From: Lachnospiraceae bacterium
Lineage (GTDB): Bacteria; Bacillota; Clostridia; Lachnospirales; Lachnospiraceae
Direction of reading: 5' to 3'
DNA: 64,000 nucleotides
Assembly: GCA_015057375.1 (NCBI GenBank)
Contig: SVEM01000001.1
Location: 62,001 to 126,000, forward strand
Numbering within the stretch: the stretch's first letter is position 1; every line of letters starts with the position of its first letter. The translations under genes and the position numbers were made by a program. Of the stretch, positions 50,730 to 60,632 are shown piece by piece. Under the pieces are notes generated by a model. It did no database searches, was not told the origin of the DNA, and saw only the letters and a list, made by a program, of their open reading frames with translations.

Positions 50730-53015
50730 TTACCTCACAAATGCTTTATCTAATACCTGTTCCATATTGCTAACATAAACAATATCAAGACCTTCCTTAA
50801 TCTCTTCTGCTATATCATCCACATCCCTGCGATTCTCATCCGGGACAAGGACAGTTTTTACTCCTGCATTTCCTGCAGCAATAAGTTTTTCTTTGAGTCC
50901 TCCTATCGGAAGAACACGACCTCTGAGGGTTATCTCTCCTGTCATTGCAACATTTGAATAAACCTCATGTCCTGTTACAGCAGATAAAATTGCCGTTGCC
51001 ATTGTTATTCCGGCTGAAGGTCCATCCTTAGGCACGGCACCTTCAGGAATATGGATGTGAATGTCGTGCTTTTCGAAGAAATCAGTCGCAAGTCCGTATT
51101 TCTCGCTCTGCGAACGGACATAGCTCATTGCAGTGATTGCAGACTCTCTCATAACATCTCCCAAACGTCCGGTAAGTTCACAGTTGCCCTTACCGTTCAT
51201 AACATTTACTTCAATCTCAAGTGTCTCTCCACCACATGAGGTCCAAGCAAGCCCCCTGACAATTCCTATATCATTCTTATCCGATATCTCATCATTTCTA
51301 TATATTTTCTTGCCAAGGTAATTTTCAAGATTCTTTGAAGAAATGCTGATAGATTTTCTCTCTCCTGAAACTATCAGTTTCGCTGTTTTTCTGCATATTT
51401 TCCCAATACGCTTTTCAAGCCCTCTAACGCCGGCTTCTCTGGTGTAATACATGATAATATCTTTAATCGCATCATCCGATATCTTAATCCATGACTTCTT
51501 AAGTCCGTTTTTCTTAATCTGTCTTGGAATCAAATGATCACTTGCAATATGATATTTTTCATTAGACGTATAACCTGATACATCTATAATTTCCATTCTG
51601 TCAAGAAGCGGACCCGGAATTGTATCTGTAGTATTGGCAGTACATATAAAAAGTACATCTGATAAATCAACAGGAACTTCTGTATAGTGATCCGTAAAAT
51701 AAGTATTCTGCTCAGGATCAAGCACCTCCAAAAGCGCGGAATGTACATCTCCTTTATAATCGGAACTTACCTTATCAATCTCATCCAAAAGCATAAGCGG
51801 ATTGGAAGTCTGTGTTTTCTTAAGAGCATTTACAATACGTCCCGGCATGGCACCGATATAAGTTTTCCTGTGACCTCGTATCTCTGCTTCATCTCTCATT
51901 CCACCAAGACATATACGGGCATATTTTCGATTAAGCGCTTCTGCGACAGATCTTGCAATTGATGTTTTTCCTGTTCCCGGAGGACCAACAAGACATATTA
52001 TCGGAGATTCGCTGTCTTTTTTAAGAGCCCTTACTGCAAGTGTCTCCATTATTCTTTCTTTTACATCATTCATTCCGTAATGATCTCTGTCAAGAATCTC
52101 TTTTACTCTGTTTATATCATTATTATCTTTGCTTTTTTTATTCCAAGGAAGAGACAGCAAAAGCTCAACATAACTTCTTGTTACTGCCATTTCCTGCGAA
52201 CTGGACATAATGCTTTCCATATGTTTTATTTCTTCAAAAATATGGTCTTTTACAGTCTGAGGCGCATCAAGTTTTTCAGCCTGCTCCATATAGTCTTCGA
52301 TTCGGGAATTTGTATCATCTCCAAGTTCTTCTTTAATAACTTCCATCTGCTCTCTGAGATAATACTCCTTTTGAGACTTGTCAACTCTGTTTTTCGCCAG
52401 ATTGAAAATCTCTTTTTTTACACGAATAATATTAATCTCTTCTGTAAGATACAGTGTAAGCAGATTATATCTTTCTATGGCATCAGTTTCCTTAACAATA
52501 TCAATCTTTTTATAAATATCAATCGGAATATTAGCTGTAATATAATCAATTATTTCTACAAAATCAGTACATTCTTCAACTTTTTTTCTGGTGTCCGGAT
52601 TAACATGCTCGTTTACTATGGCATATGATGCAAAAATATCTCTGAGAGCAAGTATCATTCCCATCACTTCATAATTATTCTGAGGAATATTTTCAGCAAT
52701 ATCATAATAGGATGCATAAATAATACCATTTTCCACACTTGTATCATCAATGTATACTCTTTTTTTCGGGTCTACCAGTATACGCATAGCTCCTCTGCCT
52801 GTTTTTACAATTTGTGACACCTCAGCCAGCACACCTGTATCTGCTTCTTCTTCAGAATAATTATCTGCAAATATAATTATATTTGATTTATTCTTTAAAG
52901 CTTTTTCAATTGCTTTGTAATACTTCTTATCTACAACAAAATGAATTGTTGTTCCCGGAACCGGTGCAATATCATTTTTAACAATTACCGGAAGCCAGTT
53001 ATATTCATTATTCAT
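50730..53015 (-). CDS. lon: ATP-dependent protease Lon
   Basis: LVGPPGTGKTSIARSVAEALNRKY; PKDGPSAGITMATAI catalytic Ser; GGLKEKLIAA catalytic Lys. Confidence 0.97.
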   Translation of the reverse strand: MNNEYNWLPVIVKNDIAPVPGTTIHFVVDKKYYKAIEKALKNKSNIIIFADNYSEEEADTGVLAEVSQIVKTGRGAMRILVDPKKRVYIDDTSVENGIIYASYYDIAENIPQNNYEVMGMILALRDIFASYAIVNEHVNPDTRKKVEECTDFVEIIDYITANIPIDIYKKIDIVKETDAIERYNLLTLYLTEEINIIRVKKEIFNLAKNRVDKSQKEYYLREQMEVIKEELGDDTNSRIEDYMEQAEKLDAPQTVKDHIFEEIKHMESIMSSSQEMAVTRSYVELLLSLPWNKKSKDNNDINRVKEILDRDHYGMNDVKERIMETLAVRALKKDSESPIICLVGPPGTGKTSIARSVAEALNRKYARICLGGMRDEAEIRGHRKTYIGAMPGRIVNALKKTQTSNPLMLLDEIDKVSSDYKGDVHSALLEVLDPEQNTYFTDHYTEVPVDLSDVLFICTANTTDTIPGPLLDRMEIIDVSGYTSNEKYHIASDHLIPRQIKKNGLKKSWIKISDDAIKDIIMYYTREAGVRGLEKRIGKICRKTAKLIVSGERKSISISSKNLENYLGKKIYRNDEISDKNDIGIVRGLAWTSCGGETLEIEVNVMNGKGNCELTGRLGDVMRESAITAMSYVRSQSEKYGLATDFFEKHDIHIHIPEGAVPKDGPSAGITMATAILSAVTGHEVYSNVAMTGEITLRGRVLPIGGLKEKLIAAGNAGVKTVLVPDENRRDVDDIAEEIKEGLDIVYVSNMEQVLDKAFVR

Positions 53016-53027
53016 CTTATCAACTCC

Positions 53028-53067
53028 AAAAATTGCACATTTAGCTTTTTAAAAGATAAATGTGCAA
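53028..53067 (-). terminator. Candidate attenuator/terminator hairpin between clpX and lon
   Basis: Minus strand TTGCACATTTA-N13-TAAATGTGCAA perfect 11-bp inverted repeat followed by TTTTT and then the lon SD GGAG. Confidence 0.6.
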
Positions 53068-53085
53068 TAAATTTTAAAACATTAC

Positions 53086-54387
53086 TCAGCTTATTCTGCT
53101 TTTTTTCTGTGATGCTTTTTTCGCTTCTGTCTTACTTCCGTATTCGATAAGCGGGGCTGATTTCTTACATACAACATCTTTTGTTATTATACAACCCGTT
53201 GCATCGGGATCAGACGGAAGCTCAAACATAACATCCATCATTGAAGACTCCATAATGGCCCTGAGGCCTCTGGCTCCTGTCTTACGTTCTATAGACTGCT
53301 TTGCAATCTCAATGATAGCATCATCTTCAAACTCCAACTCGATATCATCAAGCCCAAATAATGCCTTATACTGTTTTACAATAGCATTCTTTGGCTCAGT
53401 AAGAATTCTCTTGAGTGCCTCTTCGTCAAGTCTGTCAAGGCCTACCGACACAGGAACTCTTCCGACAAATTCAGGAATCATCCCAAACTTCACAAAATCC
53501 TGTGGAAGTACCTGCTTGAATAATTCACCGATATTCTCTTCTTTTTCAATCTCTTTTCCGATTTCCGCATTAAATCCTATGGACTTCTTTCCTATACGGG
53601 AACCTATTATCTTTTCAAGACCGTCAAATGCGCCTCCGCATATGAACAGGATATTGGTTGTATCAATTTCAATAAACTCCTGATGCGGATGCTTTCTTCC
53701 TCCCTGAGGCGGAACATTGGCTACGGTTCCTTCAAGTATTTTAAGAAGAGCCTGTTGCACACCTTCACCTGAAACATCTCTTGTTATAGATGTATTTTCA
53801 GATTTTCTTGTAATCTTATCTACCTCATCTATATAGATTATTCCGTACTCTGCTTTTTCTATGTTGTAATCAGCAGCCTGAATAATCTTAAGAAGTATAT
53901 TCTCAACATCCTCACCTACATATCCTGCTTCGGTGAGAGCTGTTGCATCTGCTATTGCAAACGGAACGTTAAGTATCTTTGCAAGTGTCTGTGCCAGATA
54001 TGTCTTACCGGAACCCGTAGGCCCTACCATGATAATATTACTCTTTTGAAGTTCAACATCAAGCGACTTTCCTGCAAGAACTCTCTTGTAATGATTGTAA
54101 ACTGCAACAGAAAGAGCCTTTTTTGCTTCTTCCTGTCCGATTACATATTCATCAAGCAACTCTTTTATTTCCTTTGGGCGGCGAAGATTAATCTCCTCAC
54201 TTAATAAAGATTCCGTTTCATACTCACTGCCGTATAATGCTTCTTCTACCAGTTCGGCGCATACCTCTATACACTCATCGCATATACATACGCCATTCTC
54301 ACCGGTAATCAATTTTCTTACTTTATCCTGCGGCTTATTACAGAAAGAACATCTGAAATTCTTTTCGTTACCATCTTTTCCCGCCAT
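53086..54387 (-). CDS. clpX: ATP-dependent protease ATPase subunit ClpX
   Basis: [15 protein letters not shown] zinc-binding domain; [26 protein letters not shown]. Confidence 0.97.
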   Translation of the reverse strand: MAGKDGNEKNFRCSFCNKPQDKVRKLITGENGVCICDECIEVCAELVEEALYGSEYETESLLSEEINLRRPKEIKELLDEYVIGQEEAKKALSVAVYNHYKRVLAGKSLDVELQKSNIIMVGPTGSGKTYLAQTLAKILNVPFAIADATALTEAGYVGEDVENILLKIIQAADYNIEKAEYGIIYIDEVDKITRKSENTSITRDVSGEGVQQALLKILEGTVANVPPQGGRKHPHQEFIEIDTTNILFICGGAFDGLEKIIGSRIGKKSIGFNAEIGKEIEKEENIGELFKQVLPQDFVKFGMIPEFVGRVPVSVGLDRLDEEALKRILTEPKNAIVKQYKALFGLDDIELEFEDDAIIEIAKQSIERKTGARGLRAIMESSMMDVMFELPSDPDATGCIITKDVVCKKSAPLIEYGSKTEAKKASQKKSRIS

Positions 54388-54399
54388 TATATTACCTCA

Positions 54400-54984
54400 C
54401 TATAATCGATTAGTTATTATCCTATCGACAATACCATATTCAAGCGCTTCTTCCGCACTCATGTAATTGTCTCTTTCAGTATCAAGTTCAACCTGCTCAA
54501 GCGGTTTTCCGGTATTGTCTGAAAGAATCTGATTAAGTTTTTTCTTAATCTTTAATATGTTTTCAGCGACTATCTTAATATCAGTAGCCTGACCGCGTGC
54601 ACCACCTGAAGGCTGATGAATCATAATTTCAGCATTAGGAAGTGCCATTCTCTTTCCGTGCGCGCCGCCTGCAAGAAGGAATGCACCCATACTTGCAGCC
54701 ATTCCGATACATATAGTTGACACATCACATTTTATATACTGCATTGTATCATATATTGCCATGCCGGCTGTAACAGAACCACCCGGACTGTTAATATATA
54801 AACAAATATCTTTATCAGGATCTTCTGATTCAAGGAACAGAAGCTGTGCGACTATAAGACTTGCAGAAGCATCTGTTACCTCTTCTCCAAGAAATATAAT
54901 TCTCTCTTTTAATAATCGTGAAAAAATATCATATGAACGTTCGCCTCTGCTGGTCTGTTCAATGACGTAAGGTACTAAACTCAT
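54400..54984 (-). CDS. clpP: ATP-dependent Clp protease proteolytic subunit
   Basis: [59 protein letters not shown]; start chosen at MSLVPYV. Confidence 0.97.
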   Translation of the reverse strand: MSLVPYVIEQTSRGERSYDIFSRLLKERIIFLGEEVTDASASLIVAQLLFLESEDPDKDICLYINSPGGSVTAGMAIYDTMQYIKCDVSTICIGMAASMGAFLLAGGAHGKRMALPNAEIMIHQPSGGARGQATDIKIVAENILKIKKKLNQILSDNTGKPLEQVELDTERDNYMSAEEALEYGIVDRIITNRL

Positions 54985-55002
54985 ACATAATCCTCCCGAC
55001 AA

Positions 55003-56289
55003 TTATTTTTCTACTGCAGCATCAGTAACAAGTTCTACAGCCTTTTCTACCTTAATATCTTCTTTCATCTGATTGATCTCTGCTTCTCCGACTGACTCTT
55101 TGATAGTAGCAGCATCCATGCCGTACATCTTAGCCATCTCTTCAATTTTTTCATCAACTTCTTCATCAGATACTTCAATATTCTCTGCTGCAGCAACTGC
55201 TTCAAGAACAAGTCTTGACTGAATTCTCTTGAGTGCCTGTGGCTTCATCTGCTCAAGCATTGCCTGTGGGGTGTTACCTGTAAACTGCATATACTGCTCA
55301 AGGCTAAGTCCCTGCATCTGCATATTCTGTGCAAATTCTCTGAGCATATTTTCTGACTGTGCCATAATCATGTCATCAGCAATTTCCATCTCTGAAGCTT
55401 CGATAATCTGCTCAATAACTGCATCTTCTTTCTTAGCCTTATTTTCCTTTTCTTTTTTCTCTATGAGTTTTGCCTTAATATCTGCTTTGTATTCATCAAG
55501 AGTCTCAAATTCTGATACATCCTGAGCAAGCTCATCATCGATCTCAGGAAGAACCTTCTTCTCAATCTTCTTAACAACTACCTTGAAAAGTGCAGGCTTT
55601 CCTGCTAACTCTTCTGCCTGATACTGCTCTGGGAATGTAACATTAACATCTACTTCATCACCTGTCTTCTTTCCGACAAGCTGATCTTCAAATGTATCAA
55701 TAAATGAATGGCTTCCGAGTACGAGTGGGTAATCTGTTCCTTTTCCGCCTTCAAATGCCACACCGTCAACAAATCCTTCAAAGTCAATAGTTACTGTGTT
55801 GTCAAGCTCTGCTGCTGCATCCTCTACAACTTCCATAACTGCATTCTTATCCTGCTCTTTCTTAAGCTCTGCCATTACTTCATCGTCAGAAACCTCTGCT
55901 GAAAGTGCCTCAACCTTTACTTTCTTATATTTTCCGAGTGTTACCTCAGGCTTGATTGCAACTGTTGCAGTAAAGATAAATGACTTACCTTTCTCAAGCT
56001 GAACTACGTCTACAGAAGGTCTTGCAACAGGCTCAACCTCTGCATCTTTAAGCTCTTCTTCATAAGCATCAGGTATAAGGATATTAGCAGCATCTTCATA
56101 GAAGATTTCTGTTCCATACATCTTTTCAATAACACTCATAGGCGCCTTACCTTTACGGAATCCAGGCACATTAATCTTTCCTACGTTTTTCTTATAAGCT
56201 TCCTTAAGAGCCTCATCAAATCTCTCTGCTGATACCTCAATGGTAAGCTTTGCCATTCCTTTTTCAAGTTTCTCAACTGTCATACTCAT
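55003..56289 (-). CDS. tig: Trigger factor
   Basis: EKLEKGMAKLTIEVSAERFDEALKEAYKKNVGKINVPGFRKGKAP; FKBP-like middle domain. Confidence 0.96.
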   Translation of the reverse strand: MSMTVEKLEKGMAKLTIEVSAERFDEALKEAYKKNVGKINVPGFRKGKAPMSVIEKMYGTEIFYEDAANILIPDAYEEELKDAEVEPVARPSVDVVQLEKGKSFIFTATVAIKPEVTLGKYKKVKVEALSAEVSDDEVMAELKKEQDKNAVMEVVEDAAAELDNTVTIDFEGFVDGVAFEGGKGTDYPLVLGSHSFIDTFEDQLVGKKTGDEVDVNVTFPEQYQAEELAGKPALFKVVVKKIEKKVLPEIDDELAQDVSEFETLDEYKADIKAKLIEKKEKENKAKKEDAVIEQIIEASEMEIADDMIMAQSENMLREFAQNMQMQGLSLEQYMQFTGNTPQAMLEQMKPQALKRIQSRLVLEAVAAAENIEVSDEEVDEKIEEMAKMYGMDAATIKESVGEAEINQMKEDIKVEKAVELVTDAAVEK

Positions 56290-56334
56290 TATTTATTTCC
56301 TCCTAAAATTAAAATGTTCATTATTAGATATATA

Positions 56335-57477
56335 TTACCATATACGATAATTACCGCTTAATGCAAGCAGTGCAAATAAGTAAAGGCAATTATCATAATA
56401 TCTTCTGTTTCCGGTGCGGAGAGGCGTTTCATAAAACAGTCTCACACACTCCTCGGCATGTTCACCTTTTGCTGCCAGTGACGCCATTGCATTGGTCGCA
56501 ATAATTGCCACCGGATGAAGTGCAGGTTCATCAATAACCGTTCCGTCAATCTCATATATTTTGAAATCTTTATTGCCAACGGTTTCGCAGAAAAATCTCT
56601 GTATGTTATCAGCACATACCGTATTCCACTCATCCTTTGCAAACCATTCATAATCAAGTCCGATATTAGCAGCAACTCTGTAAGCATCACTATAATACCA
56701 GTCGTGTCTGTATTTGGCCCATCGGCCTGTACTGATATGCGGTGTTCCATCATATTCTGCATATTCTGCCGCAAGACCTGTCACCGGATGACATGCTTTC
56801 TTAAGATATTCACGGCTTGCTACCGCTGCTTCTTTCCAGAACTCTCTGTCACATTCATCTGCCCATAATGCAAACAACTCATAAAAATGAGGAAGATGAT
56901 ACGACGGATCTGACCAGTTACATTCTGCTACAAACTTAATAAGCTTATTATCTTTATCCCACATCGGGCTTCCCGGTTCTTTTTCTCCGTTATGAAGACA
57001 GGCTCTTAAAATATCCTTAGCTCTTTCGGAATAATTAAATATTCCTTCACCGTCTCCCCATCTGTGTGACGCAAAGAATAATGCCATTGCAAAATATTCT
57101 TCTCCGTCAGGCGCCGCGCCTTCGGCATTTTTCTCTCCGGTAGTCTTACATGACCAGCCAAAATAACCTTTATTATAACCTTCGGTATTATACATGTAGG
57201 TATATGCCCACTTCCAGATTCTGTCGAATTCTTCTTTCCAGTTCATCTGGACGCTCATCATCATACCGTAGCTCATACCTTCGGTTCTTGCATCATTATT
57301 TCCCGTATCTTCAAGATACGCCATGTCATCACCTACGGTATGATAGAATCTTTCGTCATCATTTCCGTAAAACACGGTCTGAAATGCATCTTTAATCTTC
57401 TTATCAATATCTTCCTGTGAATAACCGAGTTCAGCAAACACATTACGATATTTTCCGGTCTCAAATGCACCTTTCAT
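56335..57477 (-). CDS. Glycoside hydrolase family 8 (reducing-end xylose-releasing exo-oligoxylanase type)
   Basis: DDARTEGMSYGMMM-like NDARTEGMSYGMMMSVQMNWKEEFDRIWKWAYTYM; DGEEYFAMALFFASHRWGDGEG; WSDPSYHLPHFYELFA. Confidence 0.9.
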   Translation of the reverse strand: MKGAFETGKYRNVFAELGYSQEDIDKKIKDAFQTVFYGNDDERFYHTVGDDMAYLEDTGNNDARTEGMSYGMMMSVQMNWKEEFDRIWKWAYTYMYNTEGYNKGYFGWSCKTTGEKNAEGAAPDGEEYFAMALFFASHRWGDGEGIFNYSERAKDILRACLHNGEKEPGSPMWDKDNKLIKFVAECNWSDPSYHLPHFYELFALWADECDREFWKEAAVASREYLKKACHPVTGLAAEYAEYDGTPHISTGRWAKYRHDWYYSDAYRVAANIGLDYEWFAKDEWNTVCADNIQRFFCETVGNKDFKIYEIDGTVIDEPALHPVAIIATNAMASLAAKGEHAEECVRLFYETPLRTGNRRYYDNCLYLFALLALSGNYRIW

Positions 57478-57495
57478 CTATTTGCATACCTCCCG

Positions 57496-58842
57496 TTATA
57501 CTACATGACCTTTTTGTTTTAAAACATCCGCTATCATGTCCGTATACTTTTTGCAAAGCTCATCGCTCTCTGCTTCAACCATAATTCTTATAAGCGGCTC
57601 AGTACCGCTTTCACGAAGAAGAAGTCTGCCGTTATCTGCAAGTTCTTCTTCCACCTGTTTTGCTGCTTTAACAACATCTTCATCTGTCAATGCTGCTTTC
57701 TTATCTTCCACTGAAAGATTAACAAGAAGCTGTGGATATATATGAACATCCTTTATAAGCTCAGATACTTTACATTTCTTTTCAAGCATTGCTTCCATGA
57801 CCATAAGTGCGGTAAGGACACCGTCACCTGTTGCGGCATATTTTGCAAAAATAATATGTCCGGACTGTTCTCCGCCAAGAGAATAATTATTGTTAACCAT
57901 ATTCTCATATACGAATCTGTCACCTACAGCCGTTTTTTCATATCGGATTCCGGCTTCATCAAATGCCTTATACAATCCAAGGTTAGACATAACTGTTGTG
58001 ACAACTGTATCGCTGTTAAGCTTTCCTCTTTCCTTCATATAACAGCCGCAGATATACATAATCATATCTCCGTCAACAAGGTTGCCGTTCTCATCAACAC
58101 ACAGACATCTGTCCGCATCTCCGTCAAATGCAAATCCAATGTCTGCACCCGTACTCTTAACAAATTCCTTAAGCCCCTCGATATGAGTCGAACCGCAATT
58201 ATCATTAATGTTGGTTCCGGAAGGTTCTGCATGTATAACAAGTGTCTTTGCACCCAGAGCATCAAAAACTCCTTTTGCTATTGTTGAAGCCGAACCATTG
58301 GAACAGTCAAGTGCTACTGTTATATTATTAAATGACCTTTTTGCAAGTGAAATAAGATATCCTATATATCTGTGTCTTCCAATCGAATAATCAACGGTTC
58401 TTCCTATATCAGCTCCCGTTGCAAACGGAAGGTCATCTTTTTCTCTGTCTATGTACTCTTCAATAAGCTCGGTCAGGCTTTCTTCAAGTTTCTGTCCCTG
58501 GCCGTTAATTAACTTTATTCCGTTATCATAATAAGGATTGTGACTGGCTGATATCATTATTCCACAATCAAATCCTTCTGTTCGCACCACATATGATACA
58601 CTTGGTGTAGGAGTTACATGCAACAGATATACATCTGCTCCGCTTGCCGTAAGACCTGCAGAAAGTGCATCCTCAAACATATAGCTTGATCTTCTTGTAT
58701 CTTTTCCGATAACAATTCTTGCTCTGTCATCGGTCTTGTTGCTAAAGTACCATCCAAGGAATCTTCCTACCCTGTAGGCATGATTTACTGTCAGTTTTTC
58801 TCCTGCTTTTCCTCTGAATCCATCGGTACCAAAATACTTCAT
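57496..58842 (-). CDS. glmM: Phosphoglucosamine mutase (start MKYFGTDG; track ORF extends to 58878)
   Basis: MKYFGTDGFRGKAGE; GIMISASHNPYYDNGIKL; FDGDADRC; RESGTEPLIRIMVE. Confidence 0.96.
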   Translation of the reverse strand: MKYFGTDGFRGKAGEKLTVNHAYRVGRFLGWYFSNKTDDRARIVIGKDTRRSSYMFEDALSAGLTASGADVYLLHVTPTPSVSYVVRTEGFDCGIMISASHNPYYDNGIKLINGQGQKLEESLTELIEEYIDREKDDLPFATGADIGRTVDYSIGRHRYIGYLISLAKRSFNNITVALDCSNGSASTIAKGVFDALGAKTLVIHAEPSGTNINDNCGSTHIEGLKEFVKSTGADIGFAFDGDADRCLCVDENGNLVDGDMIMYICGCYMKERGKLNSDTVVTTVMSNLGLYKAFDEAGIRYEKTAVGDRFVYENMVNNNYSLGGEQSGHIIFAKYAATGDGVLTALMVMEAMLEKKCKVSELIKDVHIYPQLLVNLSVEDKKAALTDEDVVKAAKQVEEELADNGRLLLRESGTEPLIRIMVEAESDELCKKYTDMIADVLKQKGHVV

Positions 58843-58886
58843 TATTTTGTCCTCCGAAATACTCTTATAAAAAATCAATCACATCT

Positions 58887-58915
58887 ATACTAACACAACA
58901 GTATTCGATTTTCAA
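58887..58915 (-). promoter_or_regulatory. Putative SigA promoter for glmM
   Basis: Minus strand TTGAAA-17 nt-TAGTAT; abuts the SASP terminator T-tract. Confidence 0.65.
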
Positions 58916-58960
58916 CAAAAAATAAGCAGTCAATATGATATGCTACTATCTCATGACTGC
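58913..58960 (-). terminator. Rho-independent terminator of SASP gene
   Basis: Minus strand GCAGTCA...GATA/TATC...TGACTGC followed by TTATTTTTTGTTG. Confidence 0.7.
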
Positions 58961-58977
58961 CCATTTTCTGATATTAA

Positions 58978-59199
58978 TTATTTAGACATCTGCTCTTCCT
59001 GCTTTTTAATCATCTGACGAACCATCTCGCCACCTACAGAACCACTCTGGTATGAAGTAAGATCTCCGTTATAACCTTTCTTTAAAGGTACACCAAGCTC
59101 TGATGCTACTTCCATCTTGAAACGCTCCATTGCGCTCTCTGCCTCAGGTACTTCCATGTTGTTTGAGCCTGAATTTGAATTCTGTGCCATTTCTTTCAC
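58978..59199 (-). CDS. Alpha/beta-type small acid-soluble spore protein
   Basis: AESAMERFKMEVASELGVPLKKGYNGDLTSYQSGSVGGEMVRQMIKKQEEQM (GPR cleavage region and conserved SASP motif). Confidence 0.93.
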   Translation of the reverse strand: MKEMAQNSNSGSNNMEVPEAESAMERFKMEVASELGVPLKKGYNGDLTSYQSGSVGGEMVRQMIKKQEEQMSK

Positions 59200-59228
59200 C
59201 TCCGTGATTTAATTACAATATATATGAA

Positions 59229-59254
59229 GATAAGGAAGTAATTACTTCTTTATC
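59229..59254. repeat. 26-bp near-perfect palindrome upstream of SASP gene
   Basis: GATAAGGAAGTAA|TTACTTCTTTATC, one G/T mismatch (GU in RNA). Confidence 0.8.
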
Positions 59255-59369
59255 CTGATAGATATTATTTCCCTGTCATGCCATATTATTCATTCACTTA
59301 TTGGAAAGTTATGGTATATAAATGCATAGATATTTATAAGAAAAAAATTACAAGAAAAGCAAATATTAT

Positions 59370-60632
59370 ATGGAATACATAACATTCTTAAATAAATTTT
59401 TGTGGGGCGGACCTATACTCGCCTTACTATTATCAACTCATGTCATTATGACAATAAGAAGCAGATTTGTTCAAAAAAAGGTTCTTACCGGTATCAGATA
59501 TTCAGCCGGCCAAAAAGGCGGTGCATCCGTTCTTTTTACCACTCTTGCCGCCACACTCGGAACAGGAAATATAATAGGTGTTTCAACAGCCATTGCACTC
59601 GGCGGTCCCGGTGCACTTTTCTGGTGTCTTATTACAGGTTTTTTCGGAATGGCAACTACCTATTATGAATGTTACCTTTCAACCAAATATAAAACCTCTG
59701 AAGGCGGCGGACCGATGTATGTAATGCGCGATGTTATGAATAAGCCGTTTCTCGGAAAAACATATGCATTCTTTATGCTTCTTGTATGTATGTCAACAGG
59801 TTGTCTTACACAATCAAATGCAGTTTCAGTTTCATTCGGACAGACTTTCGGTATATCTCCCGTTATTTGCGGTTTTCTTGTTGCCATAATATCAGGGCTT
59901 GTAATTGTGGGTGGAAAAGAATCCATTGTTAAAGCATGTACCAAAATTGTTCCTGTTTTATGTGTATTTTTTATATTGGGCTGTCTGTTTTTTTTATGTA
60001 AAAATATTATATATATACCGGCAAGCATCCGTCTGATTATAAATGATGCTTTTTCGCTCAAAGCCTGCAGCGGCGGTCTGGCAGGCGGTGGTTTTATACT
60101 GGCGGCAAGGTACGGTATTGCAAGAGGATTATTTACAAATGAAGCCGGAATGGGCTCAGCAGGTGTCTTTGCCGGAAGCAGCAACCTTTCTGCACACACC
60201 CAGGCACTTGTCTCAATGACCGCAACCTTCTGGGATACCGTCGTTATATGCACTGTTACAGGTCTAGTAATAATAAGCTCATTTCTTGCCGACCCTTCAT
60301 CCATAAACGGTTATGGTTCGGGCGAATATGTCATGGCTGCATTTTCTTCCGTTCCTTATATCGGAAAACCTTTCCTTTCTTTAGCCATCTGTGGATTTGC
60401 TATATCTACAATCATTGGATGGTTTTATCCCGGAGAACAATCAGTCAGATTTCTATTCGAAAGTAAAGAGGAACATATTCTTCCAATAATAAAGACCATC
60501 TACATAGTGATGGTCTTTCTGGGTTCGGTATTTTCCTTGGAACAGATATGGGAACTTGCCGATCTATTCAATATATTTCTTATTGTTCCTAATGTATATA
60601 TGCTTTTATTCTTCAAATCTGTCAAGAAGTGA
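59370..60632 (+). CDS. AGCS family sodium:alanine/glycine symporter
   Basis: FTTLAATLGTGNIIGVSTAIALGGPGALFWC; EGGGPMYVM; GIARGLFTNEAGMGSAGVFAGSS. Confidence 0.93.
   Translation: MEYITFLNKFLWGGPILALLLSTHVIMTIRSRFVQKKVLTGIRYSAGQKGGASVLFTTLAATLGTGNIIGVSTAIALGGPGALFWCLITGFFGMATTYYECYLSTKYKTSEGGGPMYVMRDVMNKPFLGKTYAFFMLLVCMSTGCLTQSNAVSVSFGQTFGISPVICGFLVAIISGLVIVGGKESIVKACTKIVPVLCVFFILGCLFFLCKNIIYIPASIRLIINDAFSLKACSGGLAGGGFILAARYGIARGLFTNEAGMGSAGVFAGSSNLSAHTQALVSMTATFWDTVVICTVTGLVIISSFLADPSSINGYGSGEYVMAAFSSVPYIGKPFLSLAICGFAISTIIGWFYPGEQSVRFLFESKEEHILPIIKTIYIVMVFLGSVFSLEQIWELADLFNIFLIVPNVYMLLFFKSVKK

Noticed and set aside
52080-52628. 182-aa + strand ORF opposite lon
   Set aside because: Antisense shadow ORF with Phe/Ile/Asn bias; lon is unambiguous on the other strand.
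57742-58287. 181-aa + strand ORF opposite glmM
   Set aside because: Antisense shadow ORF; no independent support.
59199-59330. SigG/SigF promoter upstream of the SASP gene
   Set aside because: Expected on biological grounds, but I found no convincing -35/-10 pair with correct spacing by eye.
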